Assembly: GCA_008973525.1 (NCBI GenBank)
Contig: WACJ01000529.1
Span: 806,001 to 870,000 of the forward strand
DNA length: 64,000 nucleotides
Direction of reading: 5' to 3'
Source: Stenopsyche tienmushanensis
Taxonomy: Eukaryota > Arthropoda > Insecta > Trichoptera > Stenopsychidae
Both the position numbers and the translations under genes were made by a program. Below are positions 49,618-60,945 of this stretch, one piece after another. Position 1 is the first letter of the stretch. Each line of letters begins with the position of its first letter. The notes under the pieces are model-generated. The model was given only the letters and a program-made list of their open reading frames with translations. It searched no databases and was not told the origin of the DNA.

Positions 49618-50223
49618 TTAATGTGATACCTGCGCTTTTTTCGATTCAAATTTTTCTTCCAAATTTCTAATCAGTGTTCCTAAAATATCACTTGACATGT
49701 CGTGAATAAGTCTTTTAACAGTATCGGCAGACAATGAAACTTTATTTATTTCCTTAACATCATTGGGTTCAAGCATAAGTCGAACAACTTCCTTGCATAC
49801 TGGTTTAATAAGTGTTTTGCTAATAGTATGTGGTTTTTTCTGACGTGCAGTTAATTTTGCTACATGGTAGCTAGCTTCTAAGGCCTTTTCAGAAATCGTA
49901 AAGGCCGAATTCATAAATTGTTTCTGTTTTTAATTTAGTTCTAAACGCCTTTGAAAATATTATTTATCCTTTTTGACGCAACTAGGATGGTTTGAATTTA
50001 GATGGCGATTTAATTTATTGGGTGCCATTGCTTCGTTTGATAGCTGTTCGCTGCAAATGATGCACTGTGGCTTTGGAGCTGTTTCATCACCACATCACGA
50101 GAATCCATATTGAATGTAGTCTTCGTTGTGCTTCTTTTTCAGTCTTCTTTGGCATTTTTGCAATGCTTGTGCTGGGTTCTTCTGTATGTAAAGACGAATC
50201 TTTTCCACGTAAAATTGTATCCA
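49618..50223 (-). pseudogene. hAT transposase, N-terminal part (BED zinc finger), broken
   Basis: Reads on the minus strand inside the hAT element. From an ATG at about 50223 come a Lys-rich stretch, an HNEDYIQYGFS block interrupted by a stop, then a BED-type zinc finger: CIICSEQ, a MAPNKLNRHL block and HLNSNHP, giving the C2...H-x5-H pattern. After a stop and a short gap the frame resumes with EKALEASYHVAKL and KKPHTI, then SADTVKRLIHDMS, all typical of the region before the catalytic domain in ZBED5-like hAT proteins, and ends at 49618 after KFESKKAQVSH. At least two stops or shifts occur; the catalytic half is absent. Confidence 0.85.
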
Positions 50224-51300
50224 TTGTAACGTAGGCGAGAGCCCTCAGATGAATACCGGGGCCCAGTTATCTTCGTCATGCTTCTGTCGACCAGTCCCAG
50301 TTACCTTCGTTCGTAGAGCTTTTGACGACCTGCGGCTGCCGCGTTCCTCATAACATCGACGAGAAGGACTCCACAGGGTGGTGGTGTTGGATTTCAAAGA
50401 CGATTTTTTCTCCACAGTATGCTTATTTGTTCCACTTTGAACAGACTGCGGCTGCGAGGCGTGGAATACCCAAACTCGAGCTCAGAAGTGAGTCTGAACT
50501 CAAGCTTTCAAGGAGAGGACTTCGCAGACAGGACTCAGAGTAGCCTTAGTTATACCATATTTAAAGAAGTGTAAAATTAAATATTAATCACATGAAGAAC
50601 GCATAACCATACAAAATTCATTAACACAACTAATAGTAATGAATGGTAACTACTGTCGCAAGACGAGTGAATGTGATGTAGCACGGTAACATGACTAAAG
50701 TAGGCTGATCGGTTGGTAATTTGTGGGATCGTTGCTATCCTTGCCTAGTTTTAGCAAAGAAATTACTGGTTTTGGCAAAGAAAATGGCTGGGAAATACCT
50801 CATATTTAGGCACGAATAAAATATTTTAGTTATATGAATGGCAGATTTTTTTTATCGTATTATCGATTGTGTCAAAACCCAGGTACTTTTTGTTTTTTAG
50901 TTTTCTAATGATTTTTGTTATTTCTAAAGAAGTTACCAATTTAATTTTGTGCATGTCATTATTTGAGCTTTCACGGAAATCCCTAATTGACTTTGTTAAC
51001 AGCTTTCTTTGTTTTGCTGTCGCTCATATTTTAGAAAATCTTGTGATTTAGGCACAAGGTTTCTGTAAGCACGTTTGTCTTTTCTAAATCGGTTTCGGTT
51101 ATCTTATCGATTCTAACCAAAATAAGAATTCCCATGGCCTTGTTTTTGTGTGATCTGACGGTTTTCCAAAGTGATCCAATCTGAATTCTATTGATTCAGT
51201 CAGCACGATGACAGATGAATCACGAAGAAATATTAATAACTGGTTTTAGGTGTCTGGCGACATAAATAGGTGACAGACGCTGGAGAACTATTGAAAAATA
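50224..51300. other. Internal non-coding part of the hAT element
   Basis: Upstream of the broken transposase start, on its reading strand. 50230-50540 is GC-richer and may be the original promoter or leader, or DNA captured by the element. 50560-51300 is AT-rich. No open frame with recognisable family. Confidence 0.5.
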
Positions 51301-51393
51301 TTTTAGTTATAATATTGTCTTATTTGACCGCGGCACACCTGTATCGGCTCACGGCACACCAGTGTGCCGCGGCACACCGGTTGCGGAGCACTG

Positions 51394-51401
51394 ATCTAGA
51401 G
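51394..51401. repeat. Target-site duplication, right copy
   Basis: ATCTAGAG, exact copy of 49334-49341, directly after the GCACTG end of the hAT element. Confidence 0.9.
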
Positions 51402-54400
51402 TATAGTATTTAATTACTCACGCATAGAATTTGCAAAAATATACATTTTGTCGAAATTGCTTTGGATCTTTGGGGCAATAGATCACGTTTTCATGATCGA
51501 TTTTTGGCTTTTTTTTGAAAGACGAAACATGAATGAATGGGGTCAGTGTATTTTTAAGACATCAGACATGACAGAATGCGTTGTATCAAAAATGTTGGGC
51601 GAGAAAAAATAATGATGGATAAGGATGAGTTAGCTTTTCTGTGTTGGAATACCTTGTGAAGTGAGTGCCGATTGCTGCTTGCCTTGAAGAATCGACACAA
51701 ATCGTGATGATGAAAAAGGACACAAAAAATCATCAGATGATGTTTTTGGATTTTCAACAAATACATCTGGATTTAAAAATACAACCCCTATGTATAAAAA
51801 ATCCGATTAAAAATAGTCATGCTTGATTATGGACGTTGACTCATTAATAATGTCGTTTGTCTCGGTTCGTTAAGGACATCACTGGGTACCGTTACTGATT
51901 GTGTATATAAATTCATTTTAAATATGCTTATTTATCATTCATTTTTGCTATAAATTGTATCAAAAAAATCATTTGGAAGTGATGCCGTATATAAATTTGT
52001 ATCGAGTCATTCGTAGTGGATATTTTTTTAAGCTTTATAAGCTTTTACGACACGATGACCCTTCATCGTCCAAGAACGATATAAAAAGGGTTGCTTTTCA
52101 TTTGGGCAATTAACTTTTTATCTCATCTATTACACACACCCCGATCTAAAAAGCTCCGATGAATGTCTGCAAAACAAACAGCGCTTTATTAACATCATTT
52201 CACGAGTTGTTAAAAGCACAAAGGTCTTTAATTTTTTTTTGCTTTCTGGAAGGATCGCTTTACGGTATCCTTTGTATCTGGTCATCAGAATTAAATGTCA
52301 TCATCGTATGCATTGTCTGCGCAGCCTTTAATGATGTTCTCATAGAAACCATTTATTGTGCCCCTTTTTTGTACGAAAAGTAACCGTAATGGCCGCACCG
52401 AAAACACTTAATCATATTAAATGCCGTTTTAACAAAGCAAACAGCTCGTGAAATATCGAAACTTTACAATCTCACGTTTATTAAGCTAAAATCTATAATT
52501 ATGTATAATAACGAATTTGTAAGAAGATGAACACAAACGTAATGATTTTAATTATGACCGTCCGATAAGCGAATTGTATTCAATTTACGTAATGGCAATT
52601 ATTAGAAACATGCAAATAGGAAGTCCCTCATATACGTCAATGATGTTCTTTGATATCATTGGTTTAAAGGCGTAAATATATTGCATTATATAAAATTAAT
52701 TGATATCGATAATGTCAATATTCAACAATAACAAATCAGATCATCAGTCTAATTTAGTCATTATTTGACACTATTTCACTTCGATAGGTCACAAATAGAC
52801 TGTGAATCGAATGTCAATTCCAATTTTACAAAATCCCTGTCAAATATGATTTTTGCGATATTTATATTAATATGATATCGTTATTATTTATGATGTGCAT
52901 AATATTCAGGTATGGTAATTAGGCAAGTCTTAATTAAATTCGATATTGTCATTCAATGGACATTTATGTTCATTTGGGGTGGAATTTGATTTGCATAAAT
53001 TTTTGATCTTTATTTACAAAAAAATGCGTTTTAAATCTGCGTTGCATTTATTTATCATCCCTGTGTAAATATATTATTCCATATTAATGTTCGAGTGTTT
53101 TTCTTATATCGAAATCTAGTGGTTTTATTAATGTTCCTGTGCGTTAGTGTACACAAGGGGAACCTTAAGATAAATCCTAATTTAGTTACTAAGGGTGTTT
53201 TATTGGATTCGTAGTTATTGGGTGATTTATATGTGGCAATAGAAAAAATCTTTGCTTTGAAGATGGCTCAATATTTTGCTTAAATACACGATTGGCATTG
53301 AAGCAATTTTGCATTTTGATAAAAATCAATCAAGTCTTTAGGCTGAAGCAATTGTCTCATTAATTTTAATTATAGCCATTTTTCATAGACGAAGGCTAAG
53401 CTTTATGAAGGAGGTCGTTTATAAACATCGTAGATTATTTTTATTACATAACCTTCTCTGAAAACAAAACTTTTTTTTATATTGAACGTAATCCTGATTT
53501 TTTAATGCCAAATAAAAATTCTATAGCATTTTGATTAGATATAAATCAAGCCTAAGAACGCCCACACATTAAGATTTATACCGAAAAAGTGATATCATAC
53601 ATGAATATTTGACAAAGTTATATATCAAAGCTCAATATGAAAGCTCATATCAACATTTGAAAATTTGATTAATATATATTTTTATATTAGGGTCACATTT
53701 TATATTGATGATATAAATTCTTGGAAGGCTCCGGAATCGTTCGGTAATAGCCGTTTGCCCAAATACAATGCTAATTTAGCTCTTTCTCACCGTGACCGAT
53801 AAGTCCTCGTGAATCTTTATTTTCACCATGGTACATGTCAGTTCACAAGGCTTTTTTTTACACCAGTCTTGATGCGCATTCTCATACAATAATTGCTCAT
53901 TTAAGCCCGACTCGTGAGCTCGATTCCTAATAAGAATGATTGTCCAAATCAGACGAGTGTGAGTAACCAATCTATGATCACCATTATTGCTGTGGCGCCA
54001 ATTTATTCGTTCCCATCTTGCACAACCGAAGATGCCTCCGTGTCTTCTTCAATAAGTGCCTCGTGTGTCATTCATTTACTGCTTTTAACATCCACTCAAT
54101 ATTCATGATTTATATTGGATGCTGTAGCAATAAAAAATTGTGAGCCTGCGACGAAGCGAAAAACATACATTGGCGATTGCTCGTGCTCTTCTCCGAGACA
54201 ATCTTGATGAATGTAATATGCTATCGATGGACAACGTATTCTGTAAAAAATAAATTTGATCCCTGTTATGTGCTTAATAGCGCCATGAATTAACAGATAA
54301 ATCCACCAAGACAGAGGATGGGCATAACATAAATTAAAATCAAGAGTCCTCATTTGAATTTAGCGAAATTATAGCCATGAGCGTAATTTTATTTAATCAT

Positions 54401-54994
54401 AATATCCATCAGTTTTTCAAAATTACGTCTCATACATAATACTTTTAAATAGTGTAAAATAAATTGGAAAATATAGAGAAATATAATTTGTAGTCGGATA
54501 GGGACGCTTAAAATATCACTCAATAAGTTCGTAGGATAAAAAAATATTCCCAAAATATACTGATTCCCAAGATAAGCTGACATCATAAAGATATCAGAAG
54601 GTAGTGTATTCACCATTTTGCATCAAAATTTGTCCATGGAAAAGCTTTGTTCGAAGGGGGGTACCGCGTTTGCTCACAGTCGATCAATAACAACAACGCG
54701 CCGACAATTCAGAGCGCTATTTAGACCTGTTTCAGCCCAATAAAAATGATTTTTTCATGTTGTATATGATAGTGAATAAAACATAAATGCATTACTATAC
54801 TCCAGAGTCAAATCGATAGTAACTAAGTGGGCAGTAGCCGGCGAAAGCCGCCCAAAGTGTTCAAAAATGTCATTGTTAATATGGCGTTATTGTTGAGTTT
54901 GACAAGAGTAATTGTAGAAAAACGCCCTTAAATGAAGAATAAAAAATATATAAAGTAAATAAAATCCTACAAACTTATTGAGTGATGTGTTATA
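51402..54994 (+). other. svp first intron, middle part
   Basis: No coding or RNA gene seen. AT-rich overall with balanced blocks at 52000-52440 and 53730-54340. Small frames in either strand lack family resemblance. Confidence 0.45.
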
Positions 54995-55450
54995 TTGGGT
55001 TGTATAATAAATTCCCGCGTTTTTGTATGTCATTTTTTCCCCCCAAAGTAAAGTATATATGCGAACGCTCTCTTTTTGCTCTAAAAACCTATCTGCTATG
55101 ATTTTTCGAATTAATTGGTTTTGATCAATTTTCATGCTTTTGAAATGGAAAGTCCATCGTGGAAGTATTCCGCGATATTTGTGTCGTATATGGAGTAGAT
55201 ATAATAATTCCGAGGATCGTTCAAGATTGGTTTTTCAAGTTTAAAAATGGCAATTTCGACCTTAGAAACACACTTCGCTATGACCGACCTTCCGATTTCG
55301 ACATCAAGCATCAAACGCTAATCAAACAGTGCGAGAGTTGGCCGAAAAGATAGGATATGTCTCTAAGATTATCGCTGACTATTTTCACTTCTATGGACTT
55401 TTTTTCAAAAGCTTGGAGCTTGGATACCACACTTGAATGATTGCTATAAT
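54995..55450 (+). mobile_element. Mariner relic D (5' end and N-terminal transposase only)
   Basis: After a TA dinucleotide the end TTGGGTTGTATAATAAATTC opens a mariner-like sequence whose + strand encodes an N-terminal transposase: VFRDICVVYG, then QDWFFKFKNGNFDL and RPSDFD (55159-55353), then in another frame VRELAEKIGYVSK and a LELGYHT block corresponding to the linker after the helix-turn-helix. The sequence stops resembling mariner by about 55450. The catalytic domain and right end are missing. Its end sequence differs from relics A, B and C, so it is a fourth family. Confidence 0.85.
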
Positions 55451-57310
55451 TGATTGATTGACAACAATGATTAAAATGAATGATAATTTCGCCATTCAAT
55501 TATAGATCTTCATCTATGTAATAGTGTTTATTTTATTTTGACAATATGTAGAAAGTTATAGGAAATGTTTGAGAAAATTTTCTATGGAAAGATTATTAGT
55601 AAATGCTTTGAAATAAAAAATAAGTAAATCATATCATCTTCAAATATTTTCATGAACGTGCTTAATTACACGCTTCTCATTCTTCCAGACGTCTGATGAT
55701 ATTGCCACGTTATAGAAATTTAGCAGTTGCTAACTATAGTTTATCTTTAAGAAAAATGATAAGGTTAATTGTTTTTTTTAAATATTAAATTGTAAATATA
55801 TTTGAGATAAATCAAGGTCAGATCTTTGATTGATATTGGTCGGATATTTTGCTGGTAAACATGTTAAATAATCTAAATCAAGTCTCTGGTTATTTTATTT
55901 ACATTTAAGTACCCTTGTCTTCTTTGAATTATTTCGTACGAGAGGTTATTGACGCTCCAGGCAAATTGTTGAAGTTCCACAGTAAACAATATAAGATTTG
56001 AGCGAAAATTTAATGCAGAAGTGATCAAGTTAAGTAATAAGTAATCACGAAAGAAAGGGCTTAATGGCATACCCTCTCCAGATATCAATATTACAGTGGA
56101 TGGTTTATAGCTCATGTGAATCTAATTTCGCATTATCCAAGCCCGTTAATGCAAGTTTGCTCATCCAGTGGGCATCCGTCCAGTTGATATGGGAACTAAA
56201 TTGCTTTCCTTCTCTCCACAAAGATCCACATGTACCTTCCATGTAATATCCGTAATGTAATGAAGTAAAATTGCTGCTAGAATAATGCGAGTCTCACTGT
56301 GGGGAGATGCAGAAGCAGCGTCTGGTCCATCTTCAAAGATTTAATGCGGGAAAATAATGCATTGTCATCGCGACACTAAAAAATCATATCCATGCTCAAT
56401 TTCAATTACTTCAAACAATCACTGAATAATCGGACAACTAGTCATATATATGGTTTGAAATAATCGCAATGTGCAAATTTGCCATCATCCATTAAGAATT
56501 TAATAAACGTTTATCTTATATTTAAATCTTATTGTCGATTTAAGCGCGATTTGCACTATCGACAAACATCGGTTGTTTTCACTGGATGATTTTTAGCCAG
56601 TTGATATGCATCGTTTTTGTATCGAAAGCAATTCAATTTGATGTGATATTACGCGATGGTACAAATCTTCAATGTCACCTTCGTGGACGATAACCTCGCG
56701 CTCATAATTGCTATATTTGGTTACTGTTTTTCCATTGATAAGAGTAGTGGTCAGACGTTCGATTAGTATGACCACAAATATGACCCTTGTTTCGAAAACA
56801 TCTCGATTTTTTATTGAAAATACGTTCTTGATTGTTCAGTGGTTCGGGCCATCGTTTTGTAGTGCCACGTTTTGAAGAACGCACTTCGATTCCATCGTCC
56901 GTTTAGCACTGAAGAAGGGTAATTTTCGAATGTGTCGATAACGGGCGCCTCTTTTTGAGGTGTGTGTCTCTTTAGATGTGCATTTTGACCTGAAATGTGT
57001 GTTTTTCAATTGAGATTCTCGGCCGATGTTGAACATGAAACACATGTTGGGTTGAAATAATTTATTGCGTTGCGAATCAAATTCGCATCTTGATGTATTC
57101 TCAGATTTTTATTTTTTGTCAGATTCGCTGTAAACGTCAACTCAGTATTATACAACATATATCAAAGTATATTCTCATATTTTTATTTTTTTTTGTGTTG
57201 TGATTTATGTTTTCCCCCCTCCTGTTTTATGTTGTTTTTGTGATATAATTTCGGATTTTTAGTTTTATTCAATAGCTGCAATGTTATTGATTCATCTACC
57301 GATTGGTATT
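55451..57310 (+). other. svp first intron, non-coding
   Basis: AT-rich to about 56030, then balanced sequence to 56370. Between about 56580 and 57050 the minus strand has two longish frames (56775-56593 and 57045-56836) that look coding-like in part, but I recognise no family and there are stops between them; probably an old retroelement relic or chance. Confidence 0.35.
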
Positions 57311-57323
57311 AGGTCAAAGATCA
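57311..57323 (+). promoter_or_regulatory. Near-consensus DR1 site
   Basis: AGGTCA A AGATCA: a direct repeat with one-base spacing and one mismatch in the second half-site, including the A spacer favoured by HNF4. It is the second DR1-type site in the svp intron. Binding is inferred. Confidence 0.4.
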
Positions 57324-57819
57324 TCGACAATATCCACATTGATAACTCAAACCTAAATCTTTAATATTTATCTTATTATCACAATCTATTGCAGGATTAA
57401 GGGTTTCTCCAATATCCATTCATAGAAAAGAGTTACATTCATCTCGGTTATATCATACATTTAAATCATTTTGTATGCTCATTTAGCAGGCCATCTAGAT
57501 GAACGTATCAAAAGATACCATCTTGTTAAGCAATGAGGGTAGTTTTTACAAACTCTGCAGTTTTCCTCAGAAAACCTTGACATGATAAATAGAAAATAAA
57601 TGTTTAATACTCTTAAACCATGCTTAGTATATGTATAATATTGGTTATTAATATTAAAAGTGCTAAAAAAGATTATATTAGTTCTTGAAAGCATTTTCTT
57701 TTTTGAAGTGACATTTTACAAAAATTACGGTAAAATTTGCTTATTATTTAAGTATTTTGATGAACTTTTCTATCATCACTTCTTAAAAGTCTTTTAAATT
57801 TCATCTTCATAATAAAAAA

Positions 57820-57905
57820 ATGCGTAATAAGTGCAATGGACCTCGTTAATATAAAAATGTGCCTACATGATATATATTAATATGCTTCCCGCAGTTAATG
57901 TATTA
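57820..57905. mobile_element. Possible piggyBac-like end, copy 1
   Basis: Reading the complement, TTAATACATTAACTGCGGGA then AGCATAT matches TTAACACGTTAATTGCAGGA then AGCATAT of copy 2 (60860-60945). A shared end starting with TTAA suggests a piggyBac-like miniature family. No transposase or second end seen. Confidence 0.4.
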
Positions 57906-60859
57906 AGACCCTTAAGAACCGAAATTTGATACATTCACCTAAATAATTCTTAGAATCTTGAATATTTTTAATGGTTGCTTATTGTATTATACAATCGCAT
58001 TTAAAGTTTTGCGTCAATTGCTGCTTTTAAACGACAATGGTGAATAATTGGCGCATGTCAGCTACCGATTATATATGATTGGTTTAGTTATTATGTAATT
58101 ACATATTTACATCCCTAATCTGTTGTTCATCTTAATTCCTCGTCTTGCTACAGTTTCAATCCGCTTTCCGAGAAACATTGCCTATAATGACCGATCAAAG
58201 CCAGCATCCCAGAGGTGAGTCAGTCATCTCAGCATGCCCGCCGCTTATCTTCGGATATCAGGATCAGAAGTGATGATATATCTATTTGTAACGAGCGGGA
58301 CCTGTCGCACGACGATGAGGCATGCTGCCCGTTGGAGTCGAAAGGTTGCTGACCATTGCTGGTAATGGTTGCTCGACCAGCGTGAAGAGCCAGCCGGGGT
58401 CAACCAACGTGAGAATCACCCGTGCTCACATAATGAACTCATACATTATTCTTTGATATTATGATTTTTGAACCAACGGTCCTTCTAGGCCACTTGCTTG
58501 TGTTTTAATTGTACAATTACCGACCACTTTTGGACTTGCAGGCAACAATTAGTTGGCCTGTAGCGGCGATATGGCTCTCTTTTCGGTCGCATCCGAGGTA
58601 TTATTAACAGGAATCGGCCTCATTAGCGTTCAATCATAGCTTTTTTTTTATCAAGCAATTTTAATCTTAAGCTAACTGTTTATGGATTTTATTACCTCAT
58701 ATTAGATCTGGCCATACAGTTTTTAAAAAATCAGATTTGAACGTTGAAGACCGAAGTACACACGATTTCGCTTACTCGCGCAGAGCAAGCGGATATGGCG
58801 ATATTCATAAGTATTTTTCCATCTTTGCAAAATGTAAATTGATGACATGTTATAAATATCACCGAATGATTATGTAATAAGACGCATAGTTGGATTTCAT
58901 CTAAGAAATAGAGTTCTTGTCCTTACCGAGTAAAAACTTAATTTACGACAGGAAAAGCGCGTCACTTTAAAAGCACATAAATTAAATAACACAACCGAAA
59001 GCTGTATAAAATTAAGAATAAATTTGAAGTAGGCATCGAAAAAGTAATTTTTGATCACCTTAAGATATCGATATAATTGATGATCATTCTTCCTAAATGA
59101 TACTTTTATTCAATACGAGCGAGCAAATTGCCCCAGTCGAAAGGCCCCCAATAGAAACCCGACACTCATTTATAGGACCGGGTATAAATTTCATAGTCTG
59201 TATCTATTTTTATACATATTTTATGGTTATAAGTGTCAAAATTACGGCGTTCTGTCTGCGTCGATTAGCAGTTTGAAAGCGATACAGGTAATTGTTAATT
59301 GGTGCTTAGCCCGTGAAATCGAAACGACCACAATTATGCCACATTCGGATTGTTATGTGTAATTGATAAAACGCACCGTTTGTATGGAAATTCTAAAAAA
59401 TATGCGATAGCTTCGTGTCGTAACCCTTCTATGACTTAAGATCAAAGTACTGTGACCAATTAATGTGGGGTGCACGCCTGACCGCAGCCACCCGCCCGTT
59501 ATACCGACGGCCGTTAGTTATGCACCGTGGTAAATATATAAAACGGACGAGATAATGCCAAGTAAAATATGCTCCGGACGATGATTATGCGAACCGCACC
59601 CTGATATGGCTAATTGAAAATTTGCGCAATAAAATCGCAGGCTTTCGTGCATTGACAATTTATTGACCCTCTGAAGGCAACTTTCACGATTAAGCTTTTC
59701 CATTTAAGACTTCCTTAAGACTTAAACTACGCCAACAGGCTATTATCATATATTTTATTGAAAGCTCATTTATAAATTAATATTCATGCATCCTGTATAC
59801 TAGAACTTTGTGTGTCTGTAGGAACGTTTAAAAATAAAACACTTTTCAAAGGCAAAAATAACGCGAATTCCAACGCTCCACAAGCAATTTTGGATGTGGA
59901 GCTTTTAAGAATTTTGCCACCACTTCCTTCATTTTTTCATATATAACAAAGTGTCTTTTCTTTAGAAATTTATGTAAATATTGAAATAAAAATAATAATG
60001 TATGAAGCTACATATAGAAGTAAATATAAACATAAGTTAAAAGAATAATTGCCACGATTTTACCAATAAATTTATTCATTTTTAATATAGATTCAAGAGT
60101 TTTGTGATCGATCCAAAAATTGCTTCTTAGCACCTTCCAGACTAGTACCAAGTTCTTATGTTTTTTCTAAAGATCTTGGTTTATAAATGAGTCAATATTC
60201 TTAGGATCCATATAACACTTATCTTAGATTTGTCCAGTTTTTCATGAATGCTTAGCTGCCTTTGCTGAGATTAAAGCAAATATATCTATAGAGCATTTTT
60301 TCAGGAGCTAATTTAACAAGAGAGTCAACTTCAATTGATTGTCTTCTCTGTTTAAAGATTTTAGTCTAAAATTCTACTTTGTTATATAAAGAAACACAGA
60401 AAGCTCAAAAGTAAGAAATATTATAAAAGCTACAATTGCATTGAAATTATGCTGTATATTTAGCATGTCCAACAAGCTGAATAATTTTATTCGATCCTAA
60501 TGCAGATTAATTATTGAATGATGCTCATAAACGTCTATATTATTAAACTTAAATTCAAAAAAGATCTAAAACACAAGCTTTGTTATTCTCATTAAAGTTA
60601 ATTATATTAATTGAATCAATTCATAAATAACAACAAAAAATGTTGATTGCTTCAATGGACCTTGTACTCATAGATATAATATAATATAATCTATTTGATA
60701 GATTAAGAATATTTCTTAACACGATAACTGTGGGGATCTGTTATAGTTTTATATATATAAACATAGTTTTAGTCACTCTGTATATTAGGAATGTATTAAT
60801 TTTTATAAAATAGGTTTAAATAAATCCTCGTACGTCAACTAATGTTAAAAAATGTGAAA
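57906..60859 (+). other. svp first intron, non-coding
   Basis: A GC-richer block at 58140-58640 contains GACCA and GGTCA-type half-sites and no repeats; another lies at 59090-59720. The rest is AT-rich. No gene recognised. Confidence 0.4.
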
Positions 60860-60945
60860 AAACATCACGTAATAATATTTTAGTCGATGTTAACCGAAAG
60901 ACCGCGTAATTCATACAAATATGCTTCCTGCAATTAACGTGTTAA
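60860..60945. mobile_element. Possible piggyBac-like end, copy 2
   Basis: Carries AATATGCTTCCTGCAATTAA followed by CGTGTTAA, matching copy 1 near 57885-57905; both are preceded by similar ACGTAATAA and AC(C)-type blocks. Confidence 0.4.

Larger units (their letters stand above)
49342..51393 (-). mobile_element. hAT transposon, 2052 bp, non-autonomous, with terminal repeats and 8-bp TSD
   Basis: The ends are CAGTGCTCCGCAAC (49342) and, inverted, GTTGCGGAGCACTG (51393), a perfect 14-bp terminal inverted repeat of the CAGTG...CAAC hAT type. Both ends also carry several GGCACACC repeats, probable sub-terminal transposase sites. The element is flanked by an exact duplication of ATCTAGAG. Inside, the minus strand encodes the N-terminal part of a ZBED5/Charlie-type transposase (about 50223-49618). 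The DDE catalytic core and C-terminus are missing and the frame is broken, so it cannot move itself. Exact ends, TSD and short divergence suggest fairly recent insertion into the svp intron. Confidence 0.93.

Noticed and set aside
58140..58640. Possible next svp exon in a GC-richer block
   Set aside because: No frame gives the CKSFFKRSVRR continuation of the zinc finger and no suitable acceptor is present.
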